From assembly GCA_029215795.1 (NCBI GenBank), contig JARDYH010000002.1, positions 61,667,001-61,731,000 of the forward strand: 64,000 nt of DNA. The letters are read 5' to 3'. This DNA is from Anniella stebbinsi. Lineage: Eukaryota; Chordata; Lepidosauria; Squamata; Anniellidae. A program made the translations under genes and the position numbers. Each line of letters starts with the position of its first letter. The first letter of the stretch is position 1. The notes under the pieces are model-generated. The model did not search any database and had not been told where the DNA came from. It was given only the letters and a program-made list of their open reading frames with translations. Positions 43,269 to 54,517 of this stretch are shown here, one piece after another.

Positions 43269-45530
43269 GTATCTCTTTCTCACTCGTGGCAGTTTTTCTA
43301 AACGAACATGACGGAATTTGCCAAGTCATGCTGTCTTTTACAAATTCAGGAATTTCCTGACAATTGAGCGTGTCTTAAATATGACTGCTTCCTGGATGTT
43401 GGTGTGGATGTATTTTGGTAGGCCCAGTTTCTGAAGGTTTTCTGTATAATTTTTTGATGTGATGCTGATGACTGATGTGACTAATGGAATATTTGTGGCC
43501 TTTTCCTGTTGCCATAGTTCTTTGACTTCCATGGTCAATGGTGTATATTTGTCTCTCTTTTCTTCTTCCTTTTCAACTACATTTTTGTCATTCGGTATTG
43601 CTATGCCGATGAGATATGTGCATTTTTCTTTTTTTCTATGAACCTTATGTCTGGTTGGTTGTAGGGTATTGTCTTATTGGTATGAATAGTTCTGTCCCAG
43701 TATATTTTATGATCTGCATTTTCCAAGATTGTTTCGGGTGAGTGTGTATAGTATGGTTTAGGTTGTTTGATAAGGTTGAATTTGATGGGCAGTTGTTGGT
43801 GAATTATTTTTGCAGCTGTATTGTGTCTGTATAGTCCATTCCTGCCAGAATTTTACATCCTCCTGTTCTGTGGTCTATTGTTTCTTGGAATTCATGGCAT
43901 TTCCTGCATAGGTCTGTTGTTAAACTGTTATCTTTTATGATGTATTTTTGGTAGTTCTTGGTGGCTCTAACTTGATCCTGTATAGCTATTAGGAATCCTT
44001 CTGTTTCTGGAAATAGCTCACCCTTCCTGAGCACTTTGTACGATTGTACTTTGTTTATTTGTGGGTTCTGTATTATGTTGTAGTGCTCCCATGGATTGTT
44101 TTTTGTGCCCATTTTTCTTTTTTCTCTTCAAGTGTGAGTGGTCATGTTTGGTCTTCATTTTGTAGTGCTAGGCTGAGTGGGGTGTAATTTTTATCTGCTG
44201 TTACTATGGCTTTATGAATGAGGGTGTTTTTAGTGTGGAAGAATTCTCTGAGTGATTGTATCTGTTTAGTATGCTTTGTGTTAATGTCTAGCAGACCTCT
44301 TCTGCCTTCTTTCCTGCTGATTGTTGTTCTTTCAATGCATGAGTTGGGATGGAGCATACGGTGTTTTGTGAGTTCGGTGCGACTGAGTCTGTTTATTTCT
44401 TCGAGTTCAGTGTGTGACCAGTGTATGATTCCGAATGAGTGAGAATGGGTATTGCGTAGGTGATGGCTTTGAAAATGTTTTTAGAGTTGAGTTTAGATTT
44501 TAGGATTTGTGATAGTTGAGTTTTATATTGCATTCTTAGTGAGTTTTTACTGTGGAGTGATTGATTTTTGTGTTTTGTTGGAATCCTAAGTATTTGTATG
44601 TTTCATTTTCTTCCATGTTATCTAATACTTCACTATTTAGTGTTTCTGCTGTTTCTTCTTCTTTCCCTTTTCCTCTTTCTACATGTTGCATCTTGCATTT
44701 TCCTATCTCAAATTCCATTTTCATGTCTGTTGTCAGTTCCTCAGTGATTCGCAGGAGGCCTTTTATCTGTGTTAAGGTCGAAGCATAGATTTTGATGTCA
44801 TCCATGTACCGGAGGTGATTTATTTTGTGCTTTGCTTGTTTTTTGGTGTTTTATGTCGTTGCCATATGTGGTGTTGTTAAGGGTATTGGATAGTGGATTG
44901 AGACACAGGCAAAACCATAGAGTGCTGAATGCGTCACCTTGGAATATGCCACATTTTCTGTCTGTATATGATCCTTGTCTGTTGTTAGGTATATTGTCGT
45001 TCTCCATGTCTCCATGATTCTTGTCAGAAAGTTTTGGACTGAGGTATTTTGTATATTTTGAGTACTTTTTTCAGCGAGCTGTGTGGGATGGAGTCGAAAG
45101 CCTTTTTATAGTCTATGTAGCAGGTGTGGAGGTTTCTTTTCTGTTTTTCTGTTTGCTTCATGATGATACTGTCTATTAACTGTTCTTTGCATCCTCTGCA
45201 GTTCTCTTTACATCCTTTTTGTTCTTCTGTGAGTATATTATGTTGAGTGAGATGTGCTTCCATTTTCTGTGTGATTGTGGCGATTATAATTTTGTAGAGT
45301 GTTGGAAGACATGTTATGGGTCTGTAGTTAGCTGGGTTTTGGGTATCTGGAGTTTTTGGTTTAATGTATGTTTTGCCTTCGGTAAGGAATAGAGAGAATA
45401 GATGTGGGTGTTGTATGACTGTGTTGATCTGTTGCGTGAGGTATTCGTGTGTTGATGTAAGCTGTTTGTACCAGAAGTTTTGTATTTGGTCCGGGCCAGG
45501 TGCTTTCCAGTTGTTGTTGTTGTTTACAAT
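43269..45530 (-). pseudogene. R4/Dong-type LINE, 5' truncated and frame-broken
   Basis: Minus-strand pieces in order: WKAPGPDQIQNFWYKQL and CYIDYKKAFDSIPHSSLKKV (45024-45554), IFQGDAFSTLWFCLCLNPLS (about 44.9 kb), MDDIKIYAST (44805), HPNSCIERTTISRKEGRRGL (about 44.3 kb), a CxxC-H-C motif CRKCHEFQETIDHRTGGC (about 43.9 kb) and a downstream PDIRF segment that could be the restriction-like endonuclease. This RT style and C-terminal finger fit the R4/Dong clade. Several frameshifts and stops. Its 3' end abuts the (TTA)n tail of the preceding L2. Confidence 0.75.
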
Positions 45531-46093
45531 AAAACTGAAATTACACTCCATCAAATGAGATAAATTATAGGGTGTACTTCCTCAGAATGGGCTCTCATCC
45601 CGAAGTTTGCATTTGTAGTTAAAAAGTAAGTGCTGTTCTAAATTTCATTCACAATGCTTCTTTAGAGTTGAGTACATGAAATGATTAAGTGTTGTAAGAC
45701 TTGGTACAATTTCAATTGGTACAAAGTGTTACAAGACTTGATACATTTTACAATGGCAAAGAACTTTGTTCTTTATATTTAGCAGGGCAATGCACACATT
45801 CTACATCGAATAGTGGAATGCTATCCTATATAATTGAAGAGCTGTTAAACACTGCTGCCTGTTGTTCAAGGAGACATGAATGCACAGCTCTTTCTCAACT
45901 CCTGGGAACACGACCCTTGCCTATGATGGCAGCTGTTATTCTAAAATAGTGATTTCCAAATTCAAGTTGTGAATTAGTCTTGTGGGTGATGGGAATGTTG
46001 TGTATGGATTTCTTGCAAAGACTGTTGGGGTAATTTAAGCCACAATGTTAAACCATTTATGTGTGGTGCCATAATGTGAACCTCATAGCAAAT

Positions 46094-46180
46094 GCAGTGT
46101 AATGGCTAGAGTGTTGGACTCACTCCAGGGAGATCTGGGATCATTTCCCCACTGATCCAACTGTGAGGTCCATCTTAACA
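46094..46180 (+). repeat. tRNA-derived SINE head, partial
   Basis: AGTGTAATGGCTAGAGTGTT followed by GGATCATTTCCCC gives tRNA box A and B. The usual SINE body is missing, and an L2-type 3' end follows at once. Confidence 0.6.
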
Positions 46181-46345
46181 CTAGCTAGGCTGCTGCTGTT
46201 TTTAGGATGTTTTTAGGATGTTTTAATGCAGTTTTAAATAATGTGTGTCATGTTTTAATCAGTTTTATGTATTTTATCATATTGTTGTTCCCTGCCTCGA
46301 TCCAAACGGAGAAGCGGGTAAGAAATAAATTATTGTTGTTGTTAT
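46181..46345 (+). mobile_element. L2-type LINE 3' end
   Basis: GTTCCCTGCCTCGATCCAAA and AGAAGCGGGTAAGAAATAAA match the L2 3' end at 54.4 kb. It ends in a TTGTTG tail. It directly follows a SINE head. Confidence 0.7.
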
Positions 46346-46689
46346 GCTGCTTAATGGAATGTGATAAGAGACTGCACCCCAAAGCACAAGCAATACCTAA
46401 TGCTTAGGAGATGGGTATGAACAAGTTAAATTATGATGAGAAGTGCACCAAAGTAACACAAATACCCACTGATATTCTTTCGGCATGCAACTATAATCGT
46501 ATGCCAAAAGAGGATTCTGGCTTGACATGCATATTAGATACACACAAGGAACATATTAAAAAGAGATGTTTGAGGTACATTCTGTACCATCTGGATCATT
46601 GGTGGAGACCAATTTTGTGCCAGAAGACATTGACAGGAACATAGTGGAACATACTGAGAAGCTGAATAGCATATGATTAATTTCATTTC

Positions 46690-47150
46690 ATTTATTACAT
46701 ATTTATGTTATTAATTATATTTTTCATAGTCAAAACTCTCTGGGTAGGTTATGATGATACGCCAACATACAAAAATATAAGAATTTTAAACAATCATCAG
46801 AAATCCTAGAACACATTAAAACCCTTATCATATGCTGTAAAATGCCTGGGAGTAGAGGAAAGTCTTTAACTCGGCATTGAAAAAGATGACACTGTTGGTA
46901 CCAAGTAGGCCTCACTGGGGAGCATGTTCCATAATTGGAGGGCTGCCAATTATGTTTGCCATCTTCTGAGCCTCACTCGCAGGAAGCACTTGGAGGATGG
47001 CACTTGGATAGGTTCGTATTTTCAGAAAGATCATTCGCTCTTTGAGAAACTCCTGAAGAAACTTCTACTTGTACCATTTGAGATGACTTTCTGCAGCGGA
47101 GGGGAGACACCTGAAAACCAAGAGATATCACCCTTATCTAGGTGAGCCAG
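46690..47150 (-). mobile_element. LINE fragment, antisense
   Basis: CTCTCTGGGTAGGTTATG, GCCTGGGAGTAGAGGAAAGT and TGTTCCATAATTGGAGGGCT parallel the copy at 63340-63690. Diverged. Confidence 0.5.
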
Positions 47151-47590
47151 CTTGGTTATAACTCCCTTTCTTGTAACCTATGTTTAATGCAACCGGAAGC
47201 AACCCGACTTGCACCTTCTACTTGCACATAGGGTTCCAGCTTTAGGAAATACAGGTTCTGACCAGTATTCTTTGTATATCTCGGTTTCCACCCCTGTGTT
47301 TTCTAGATCAGCACTGCTACACCTGAATTCTGTTTGTGTTTCCTTTTCAATAAAGTATTTCCAAATTATTGTTCTGCTAGTGCTTTGCATCCTGATTAGC
47401 AGAGCCAGTATCTTGAGATATCTCACACCTTGGGAAACTGATTAAGATTGAGTGCATAAACAGCGTCCCACTGTTGAAGAGAGGTACCACATAGGCAAGC
47501 AACCCATCCGTAATCGAATAGTATTTTGCTTGTAGGATTGCAGCCCTAAGTTGAGAAATAAAAATTGTAGCTTCTGTATACGTTTTTATT
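47151..47590. other. Intergenic, nothing recognised
   Basis: No supported gene or repeat boundaries in this stretch. Confidence 0.4.
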
Positions 47591-47890
47591 CGTCACCCAT
47601 CAGAGAGAAGGCCTTCTCCATGGTCATGTCCATATTGTGGAAGAACTTGCATAGAGGCCTTTTCATTGCCTGCCTTCCAGCGTGCAGTCAAGACATTTTT
47701 CTTTCAATGTGCTTTTACTAACATTTGCCATTTGTTAATGGCTTAAGATGCTGCTATTAATTTTCAAACACGTTGCCCTATGGTTTGTCTTGGTTCTGTA
47801 TTTATTGTCATTTGTACATTTGTGAGCTATCTTGAATGCACTTGTTGCAAAAAGATGGGTAGAAATTTGAATAAGTAAGTAAGTAAATAT
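47591..47890 (+). mobile_element. Probable L2/CR1-like LINE 3' end
   Basis: AGAGAGAAGGCCTTCTCCAT and GCAGTCAAGACATTTTTCTT, then GATGGGTAGAAATTTGAATA and an AAGTAAGTAAG tail, as in lizard LINE 3' ends. Confidence 0.5.
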
Positions 47891-50320
47891 TATTCAGGCA
47901 TTATCCTTCACACGATTGTAATCACATGAAGGAAGATCCAATTAGCATTAGCAGAAAAATAAAGACAAAGTGGATGCACTTCCCTCCCTCACATGCACAC
48001 AGCATGATCATGGCCTACATGGATTTAGATCTGCCTGTTTTAAAGGCTCTATTCTGGCCAGTTTACATTTGATTATTGCTTCCAACCTTACATTTTACAG
48101 ATACACATCTTAAGATCTTAATTTAGAATGAATAGCTCTTGTGGAATACAACTTCCCCATCCTCTCCTGCTCCCTGCAGCCCTTTGCTCACCCTCCAAAT
48201 CTACTTGGGAGGGTCTTTCTGGAACAGAAGATAGAGAAGTACTGTTCCACCAGAGGTATTCATTCTGTGGGTGGAACAAAGACGTTGGTTCCAACCTTAT
48301 GAATTTCTCAACTTTCTTCTCCAAATGATCACAGAGTTGGAACAACAGGTTTCCAGCTGGAAAAATAACACTGGAAATATCACAAATATCTGCCCATTTC
48401 TCTTCATCATATGCTTTTAATCAAAACCAAACAAAGGAATATTGTTGGTGCATATTGATGAATTAGTTTACTCTTTCTGTAAAATGCACATTTTACTTGG
48501 CAGTCACTGAATCCATGAAATTGTTCGCTTCCAAATCAGTTTGCAAAATCAAAGAGGAAAATACAGTTAACATAGGTATTTGCAGTATCATTACATTTGT
48601 AAGTAAATATTTGTGACAAACCCCTGTATTCTGATGTTGCGGAACAGTACTCCCTAGAGCATTGGTTAACTCAGGGAAACCTGAGTTTCAGTTACCTTAT
48701 CTTTTTCTTTTCCAATATGCATCCAGAAAATGAAACTCTTTCTTAGGCTAGGCTAACTGGTTCAATCAGGTTCAGTCTTTTGAGATGTGTACACTTAGAG
48801 TTATTAGGAAATTGGATCCAGCCACTGAGTAATTTTCTGATTTGATGACTAGAGTACCAGAAATGGAAGCTATCACATTATTGGACAAAACAACCAGTCT
48901 CCATTAAGGTGCCAGCTTTTATTGAACTCAGTACCCATAAGAACTCAGATACCCATAAGAATTTACTGACTCCTGGAGAGCCTTCCATATACCATCTAAT
49001 TGGAAGCCAAGATGCTAGCTCTCATACCATCTTCTCTGTAATAAATACTGCATATGCTTAGAGCCTAAGACTCTACTCAAGTAGGTAACCTCTAAGTTAG
49101 CTAGACTTTTTTGGTTTTATTTGGAATTGTGTGTGTGTGAGAAAGAGGGAGGGAGGGATTATTGACGTCCCTTGTCCCTACTCCCCATCCACTTTTTTAT
49201 CTGGACATTTGGCTGCATTGTTTTAAAAGGAAATTCTCACTAAACTCTTCCCCAATGCAGGAGCACACGGTTGCAAAGCTAGCATTTGGTTCTTAGGATT
49301 TTCACAAGGCTCTTCTTAGTTTTGTGTTTCTGGGCATTGGGAAAGAGAATCCAAAGCATCTTTTTTGTTATTTTTTCCCTAGGGCTGGGCCAAAGGGAGG
49401 GGTGATTGGCAATAGGGCTCAGAAACTCACTAAGCATCTTAACAGACTAGGGTGTGTCATGAAGTTCATCCTGATTGGTGGCAGCCTGTGAATATTTTGT
49501 TTTGGGAGAATCCTTATAAAGAAGAGGTCCAGCAATGTAAAAAGTTATTCCTCTTATTTCATAACTACATCACTTTTCATTATGTCCCAAAACCCAAATT
49601 AATTTAATTTGTTTATGGCAAATCTGCTGGCAGCAGTTCCTGGAAGTGAGTTGAAATGGGTTTTTTTGTGTGAATAATCCAGTCCCCACAAGATACCCCC
49701 ATAAAAATTTTTAGGTCCAGAGATTTTCTCTGCTGATATGTGATCTTGAGTATTGGATTAACACAATAATTTGGGTAGACAGTCTGATTCTTGTGCGAAA
49801 CATTTTTAGGCGCTATTTCAAAATGGCGGACAATTTCCTTTTGATCACTAGTTTTCGTCAACCACAGAAGTTACTATCTTGTGTTTGGTATCAGATTATA
49901 GGTTTTTGGGGTCAAGGAGTTCAAAGAATAACCTATTTTAATTGTTGGAGTACTCCTTCAACCAGTTTCCAAGATGGCATTGAAATGTTGTCTCATTTTC
50001 TCATTTACTTGAAAAATCAACTTACAAATGTGATTTTTGGCTTTAAACTATAGGGTTTTTAGGTCAAGAAGGTCAACATGGCATTCATTTTGATGGAAAG
50101 GCTGTCCTTCCACCATTTTAAAAAATGGCATCCAAACACTTATCTCTACAATAGGCTGTTTAATGAAAATGTGTAGCTTATATGGTCATTTTTCAATGAT
50201 GTTTGCGAAAATATTATGGTTTAGTACATCATTAATTTAAAAAAGGAATGAAATTCGAGTGTATTTTATTTTATATGCTAGTCAGCTACTACTATTGGTT
50301 CACATTTTTATCTTTTTTCT
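47891..50320. other. Intergenic, nothing firmly recognised
   Basis: Several 'AAAATGGC' / 'AAGATGGC' phrases at 49.8-50.15 kb may be the non-coding part of the transposon relic that follows. No gene. Confidence 0.4.
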
Positions 50321-50329
50321 CAGTATGAG

Positions 50330-50525
50330 CGTTCAGAAGACACTTCAGGCTCCATGGTTAAGGTGGCTTCTGAACAGGCCCAATATGGCTTAGCGTGTTG
50401 TGTGAACCATTCCTAACCATGGGGCTACATAGTCATGGTTTAAACTTGCTCACTAACTATTCGCTGTAAAAGGGTTGGAGGCCTAACCATGGCTTAGCAC
50501 ATCATCTAAACAGGCCCGATATCAG
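50330..50525. mobile_element. Possible small DNA element
   Basis: GAACAGGCCCAATATGGCTT and a later AAACAGGCCCGATATC, with inverted CTAACCATGG segments between. Boundaries are unsure. Confidence 0.35.
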
Positions 50526-50647
50526 CAACAGACATAGAGAAATGGAGCTGCAAACTTGTTTCAGACTTGCCATGCCAGAAGGTGAAAAATTACTACAGTC
50601 CAGTCATTTGACCTAGTCTTCCAGAGGCCTTCATTGTCTCAGATGAT

Positions 50648-51597
50648 GTGAATATCATGTCTTCTGGTGATGTTGTTGCAAAAGCATCTACAAATTATTT
50701 TTTTATAATGCTTTTTAGGTATGGTCTGTTAAATGAAGAAAAAAAGAAAGTTCCTACAAGGTGTGGAATTTGTGCCATATTCTCCAAGGATACAGTTCCA
50801 TTGTCAAGGGTTGGTTTCTTGCCAGTTATACCACATCCACTTACTGACTGTGTATACAGCTCTAAAAAAAACATTCAAAATGTTCGTGTCCAACTAAGAC
50901 CAGCTTGTCCTACAGTTTTTCATATTGTAACAGACATTTTTTTGTCTAGTCCAGAAGAATTTTTTGATCTGTATCTCATGATGGGCATGTTCCATATGAC
51001 AAAAGTAGCATTATGGTGTCTTGAAAAATATATCTGTGGAAGTGGCATGGATGATGCCCTTATTTGAAGCAAAAAAAAATTGGCAGTAAAACTATTCAGT
51101 CTGTACTGAATGGAACTCATTACATGTTTGGTCTTTCCAAGGTATGATAATAATATCAGAGGCAATGCAAACACAGTGGGATGCTTTTTGGTGCAAATCA
51201 GTGTTTGTGGAAGTCATTCAAAGTGCAGGATGTACTTGACCTAAGAGACCAAAACAAAATAAAAGCTCACAAAATGTTTGATGCACTAAGTGGGAAGGTT
51301 GAATATCTGAGAACGAAGTTTGAAGCTTTTGTTAAAGAGTGTGGAGAGAAATCTGAACTGTGTAAGAACTGGGAAGTCTTCCTCAAGATAGTTTTCCTAG
51401 TGCAAAACTTGATTGTTGATGATTGTGATGGTAACTGGAATCTGCATATTGAAACTGTGCAGTCTTTGCTTCCCATTTTTCATGACTTCGACTGCATCAG
51501 TTACCTACGGTATAGCAGTTGGTACCTGGAGAGAGTAAAGAAACTGGAGAATGAGAACCCCTCCTTTGCCAAAAATTCATCGAATGACATTTAGTTG
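50648..51597 (+). pseudogene. Relic of a transposon-like ORF, two frames
   Basis: Two open pieces in different frames: 50648-51067 (FRYGLLNEEKKKVPTRCGIC, FDLYLMMGMFHMTKVALW, LEKYICGSGMDDALI) and 51181-51594 (CGEKSELCKNWEVFLKIVFL, DGNWNLHIETVQSLLPIF, YLRYSSWYLERVKKLENENP). The order and motifs recall a multicopy animal ORF family in which a 'GSFHM.KVAL...GKY..GSG' segment precedes a 'GNW.LHL...YLRW...YL' tail; I recall such ORFs as transposon-associated but cannot name the superfamily. A stop after DDALI and a frame change at about 51.07-51.18 kb make it non-functional. Confidence 0.55.
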
Positions 51598-51624
51598 TGA
51601 AGGATAAATAGGGGAGATTAAGTG

Positions 51625-51643
51625 CTTATTATTATTATTATTA

Positions 51644-51676
<33 letters not shown>

Positions 51677-51677
51677 C
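51625..51677. repeat. (TTA)n microsatellite
   Basis: About 50 bp of nearly pure ATT/TTA repeats with one interruption. Confidence 0.9.
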
Positions 51678-51689
51678 CGTACCACTACC

Positions 51690-51850
51690 AGAACATTTGT
51701 ACAGAGCTTTCAATTATTTTCAAGCTGTCTCACTCTGCCTAATGGAATGGGAGGGATGGCCCTGTTGCTCTCCTCATTTATGCAGATGAGTGGACTGAGG
51801 CTGAGAGACAATGGATTGCCTAAGGCTATCTAGTGAGTTCATAACATAGA
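51690..51850 (+). repeat. MIR/CORE-SINE-like fragment
   Basis: CTCATTTATGCAGATGAGTG, GACTGAGGCTGAGAGACAAT and TTGCCTAAGGCTATCTAGTG resemble the conserved core of MIR-type SINEs. Diverged. Confidence 0.5.
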
Positions 51851-51999
51851 CAATATCCTCTCCACTAGTGAACCATATAGAGTATTGGATGTCAGTTCTT
51901 CCAAAACCATTCTTCCCAAATTGTCCTGGATGTTGTACAGTGTTGGTGAAATCTATTATTATTTGAAGTTAATAAACATTAGATACAGACTGTATATAT

Positions 52000-54478
52000 A
52001 GCAATAGTTGTTTGTACATCATGCTGGACCCCAGCTGCAACAAATTCATGAGTGTCCACCAGTGACAGGCATACACATCTATAGTGGGCGGAGGTAACAA
52101 ATACCTCTGCATTGTCATGGACAGACAACTTTCTGGTCAGGGTTAGTATCACAGCTACCACCCGCCCCTGCAGGGGTGGCGGACCTATTAAGATGGTCCG
52201 CCCTCGAAGGCTGATGGATCCTGCTAGATTCCAGAAGGCCTTAGAGGGATCTATGGCTGGTATCGTCGACGATCCTGTAGAAGCCCTGGTCAATAGATGG
52301 AATCAAGACCTAACTAGGGCTATCGACACGATCGCCCCCAAACGTCCTCTCCGACCCGCTTCTAATCGGGCGCCCTGGTATACAGAAGATCTCAGGGAGT
52401 TGAAGCGGAAAGGACGACGACTGGAGCGCCGATGGCGGAAAACTCGACTTATATCCGACAAGACACGACATAGAGAACATCTTCGTTCCTATGGGGTGGC
52501 AATACGTGCAGCGAAGGAAGCTTACTTCTCTGCACGCATTGCGTCTGCGAATTCGCGTCCAGCAGAACTGTTCAGGGTGGTGAGGGGTCTAACTCGGGCA
52601 CCCTCCCCCCTGAACCCAATGTTAGAGCCTTCGGTAGTTCGCTGTGATGCCTTTAACAATCATTTCACAGATAAAATCTCTCGGATAAGAGCCGACTTAG
52701 ATGCTGTCGTTATAGCAGAGGCTGATAATGGAGTGTCCAGCGACTCCGCGAGTAGAATTACACTGGATCAGTTTCAGTTGGTGAGTACCGAGGACGTGGA
52801 CAAGCTGCTTGGTCGAGTGAGGAGGACGACTTGCCCTCTCGATCCATGTCCTTCTTGGTTGGTCGCCCAGGGAGGAGATGCAGTTAGATCACAACTACAA
52901 TATATTATTAATGCATCTCTCAGGGAGGGGAGTTTTCCATCATGTTTAAAAGAAGCGGTAGTACGGCCGCTTCTAAAAAAGCCCTCCCTGGATCCCCTGG
53001 ACTTTAATAACTATAGGCCAGTATCAAATCTTCCATTTTTGGGCAAGGTGATCGAGAGGGCGGTTGCCTTCCAACTGCAAGCAGTTTTGGATGATACAGA
53101 TTTTCTAGACCCATTTCAAACTGGCTTCAGAGCAGGATACGGAGTTGAGACTGCTATGGTCGCCTTAGTGGATGATCTACGCCTGAGTATTGACAGGGGG
53201 AGTGTGTCCCTGTTGGTACTCCTGGACCTCTCAGCGGCTTTCGATACCATCGACCATGGTATCCTTCTGGATCGCCTGAGGGAATTGGGACTCGGGGGCA
53301 CTGTGCTTCAGTGGTTCCGGTCCTACCTCTCGGGCAGGTTCCAGATGGTGATGCTTGGGGATAGCTGCTCTTCAAAAAAGGAGTTGCTATGTGGTGTACC
53401 ACAAGGTGCCATCCTTTCCCCAATGCTGTTTAACATTTACATGAAACCGCTGGGAGAGATCATCCGGAGGCATGGGGTGGGGTGCTATCAGTATGCTGAT
53501 GACACCCAAATATATTTCTCTATGCCTTCGACAACAGCATCAGCTAAGGATAGTGTGTCTCCTCTGAATGAATGCTTGGAGGCGGTAATGGGCTGGATGA
53601 GGAAAGACAAACTGAAGCTGAATCCAGACAAGACGGAGGTGCTTACCGTCAAGGGCCACAACCTGGGGTTGGAGGTGTGTCCACCGGTTCTGGATGGGGT
53701 TACACTCCCCCTGAAAGACTGTGTTCGCAGCTTGGGGGTGCTCCTGGATCCGTCGCTCCAAATGACAGCTCAGATAGATGCGACTGCCAGGAGTGCCTAC
53801 TATCAGCTTCGGCTGATACGCCAGCTGCGCCCCTTCCTAGAGTTGGAGGACCTAAAATCAGTAGTGCACGCACTGGTAACTTCGAGGCTCGACTTCTGCA
53901 ATGCGCTGTACATAGGGCTACCTCTGTGCCTAGTCCGGAAACTTCAATTAGTTCAAAATATGGCAGCCAGGTTGGTCACCGGTACATCTAGGGGTGACCA
54001 CATTACACCAGTTTTAAAATCTCTTCACTGGCTGCCAATCAGTTTCCGGGCGAAGTACAAAGTGTTGGTTATTACCTTTAAAGCCCTACATGGTTTGGGT
54101 CCAGGTTACCTACGGGATCGCCTTCTCCCATACAATCCGCCCCGCACGCTCAGGTCCTCTGGGAAGAATTTATTACAGTCAACAAGAACTAGACTGACAA
54201 CCGTTACCCAGAGGACCTTCTCTTCTGCCGCTCCCAGATTATGGAATGACCTGCCGGGAGAGATTCGCCAACCCACTAGTCTTCCGGAATTTAAAAGATC
54301 TATAAAGACTTATCTCTTCCGGCAGGCCTACCCAGATGAATTTTAAAGTGTTTTATTGGTGTTTTATTGGTGTTTTAATGATGTACTGGTTTTATCTGCT
54401 TTTAATCAGTTTTTGTATTTTGTGTTTGGTGTTGTTCCCCGCCTCGATCCGTTGGGAGAGGCGGGTGATAAATAAATA

Positions 54479-54516
<38 letters not shown>
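52000..54516 (+). mobile_element. L2-clade LINE, 5' truncated, long open frame
   Basis: Contains the 744-codon frame at 52112-54346, a 3' UTR with GTTCCCCGCCTCGATCCGTT and GGAGAGGCGGGTGATAAATA, and a (TTA)n tail to 54516. Only the end of the endonuclease domain is present, and an in-frame stop lies upstream of 52112, so the copy is 5' truncated. A related 3' end is at 60385-60610. Confidence 0.9.
52112..54346 (+). CDS. L2-clade reverse transcriptase ORF (endonuclease domain missing)
   Basis: The frame opens at ...ALSWTDNFLVRVSI, which corresponds to the end of an AP-endonuclease domain, then a basic linker (LKRKGRRLERRWRKTRL), the reverse transcriptase with NYRPVSNLPFLGKVIE, LVLLDLSAAFDTIDHGILLD, GVPQGAILSPMLFNIYM and the YADD box at residues 461-464, and a C-terminal region with LQLVQNMAARLVTG, LKSLHWLPISFRAKYKVL and PRLWNDLPGEIRQP. 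A full L2 protein would have roughly 200 or more further residues at its N-terminus. There is no ATG at the start of the frame. The RT part has no stops over 2.2 kb, so the insertion is fairly young, but without its endonuclease it cannot move by itself. Confidence 0.88.
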   Translation: MSWTDNFLVRVSITATTRPCRGGGPIKMVRPRRLMDPARFQKALEGSMAGIVDDPVEALVNRWNQDLTRAIDTIAPKRPLRPASNRAPWYTEDLRELKRKGRRLERRWRKTRLISDKTRHREHLRSYGVAIRAAKEAYFSARIASANSRPAELFRVVRGLTRAPSPLNPMLEPSVVRCDAFNNHFTDKISRIRADLDAVVIAEADNGVSSDSASRITLDQFQLVSTEDVDKLLGRVRRTTCPLDPCPSWLVAQGGDAVRSQLQYIINASLREGSFPSCLKEAVVRPLLKKPSLDPLDFNNYRPVSNLPFLGKVIERAVAFQLQAVLDDTDFLDPFQTGFRAGYGVETAMVALVDDLRLSIDRGSVSLLVLLDLSAAFDTIDHGILLDRLRELGLGGTVLQWFRSYLSGRFQMVMLGDSCSSKKELLCGVPQGAILSPMLFNIYMKPLGEIIRRHGVGCYQYADDTQIYFSMPSTTASAKDSVSPLNECLEAVMGWMRKDKLKLNPDKTEVLTVKGHNLGLEVCPPVLDGVTLPLKDCVRSLGVLLDPSLQMTAQIDATARSAYYQLRLIRQLRPFLELEDLKSVVHALVTSRLDFCNALYIGLPLCLVRKLQLVQNMAARLVTGTSRGDHITPVLKSLHWLPISFRAKYKVLVITFKALHGLGPGYLRDRLLPYNPPRTLRSSGKNLLQSTRTRLTTVTQRTFSSAAPRLWNDLPGEIRQPTSLPEFKRSIKTYLFRQAYPDEF

Positions 54517-54517
54517 G

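Noticed and set aside
53572..53991. Second-frame ORF inside the L2 RT
   Set aside because: It overlaps the RT frame, and its sequence only reflects the shadow frame of conserved RT codons.
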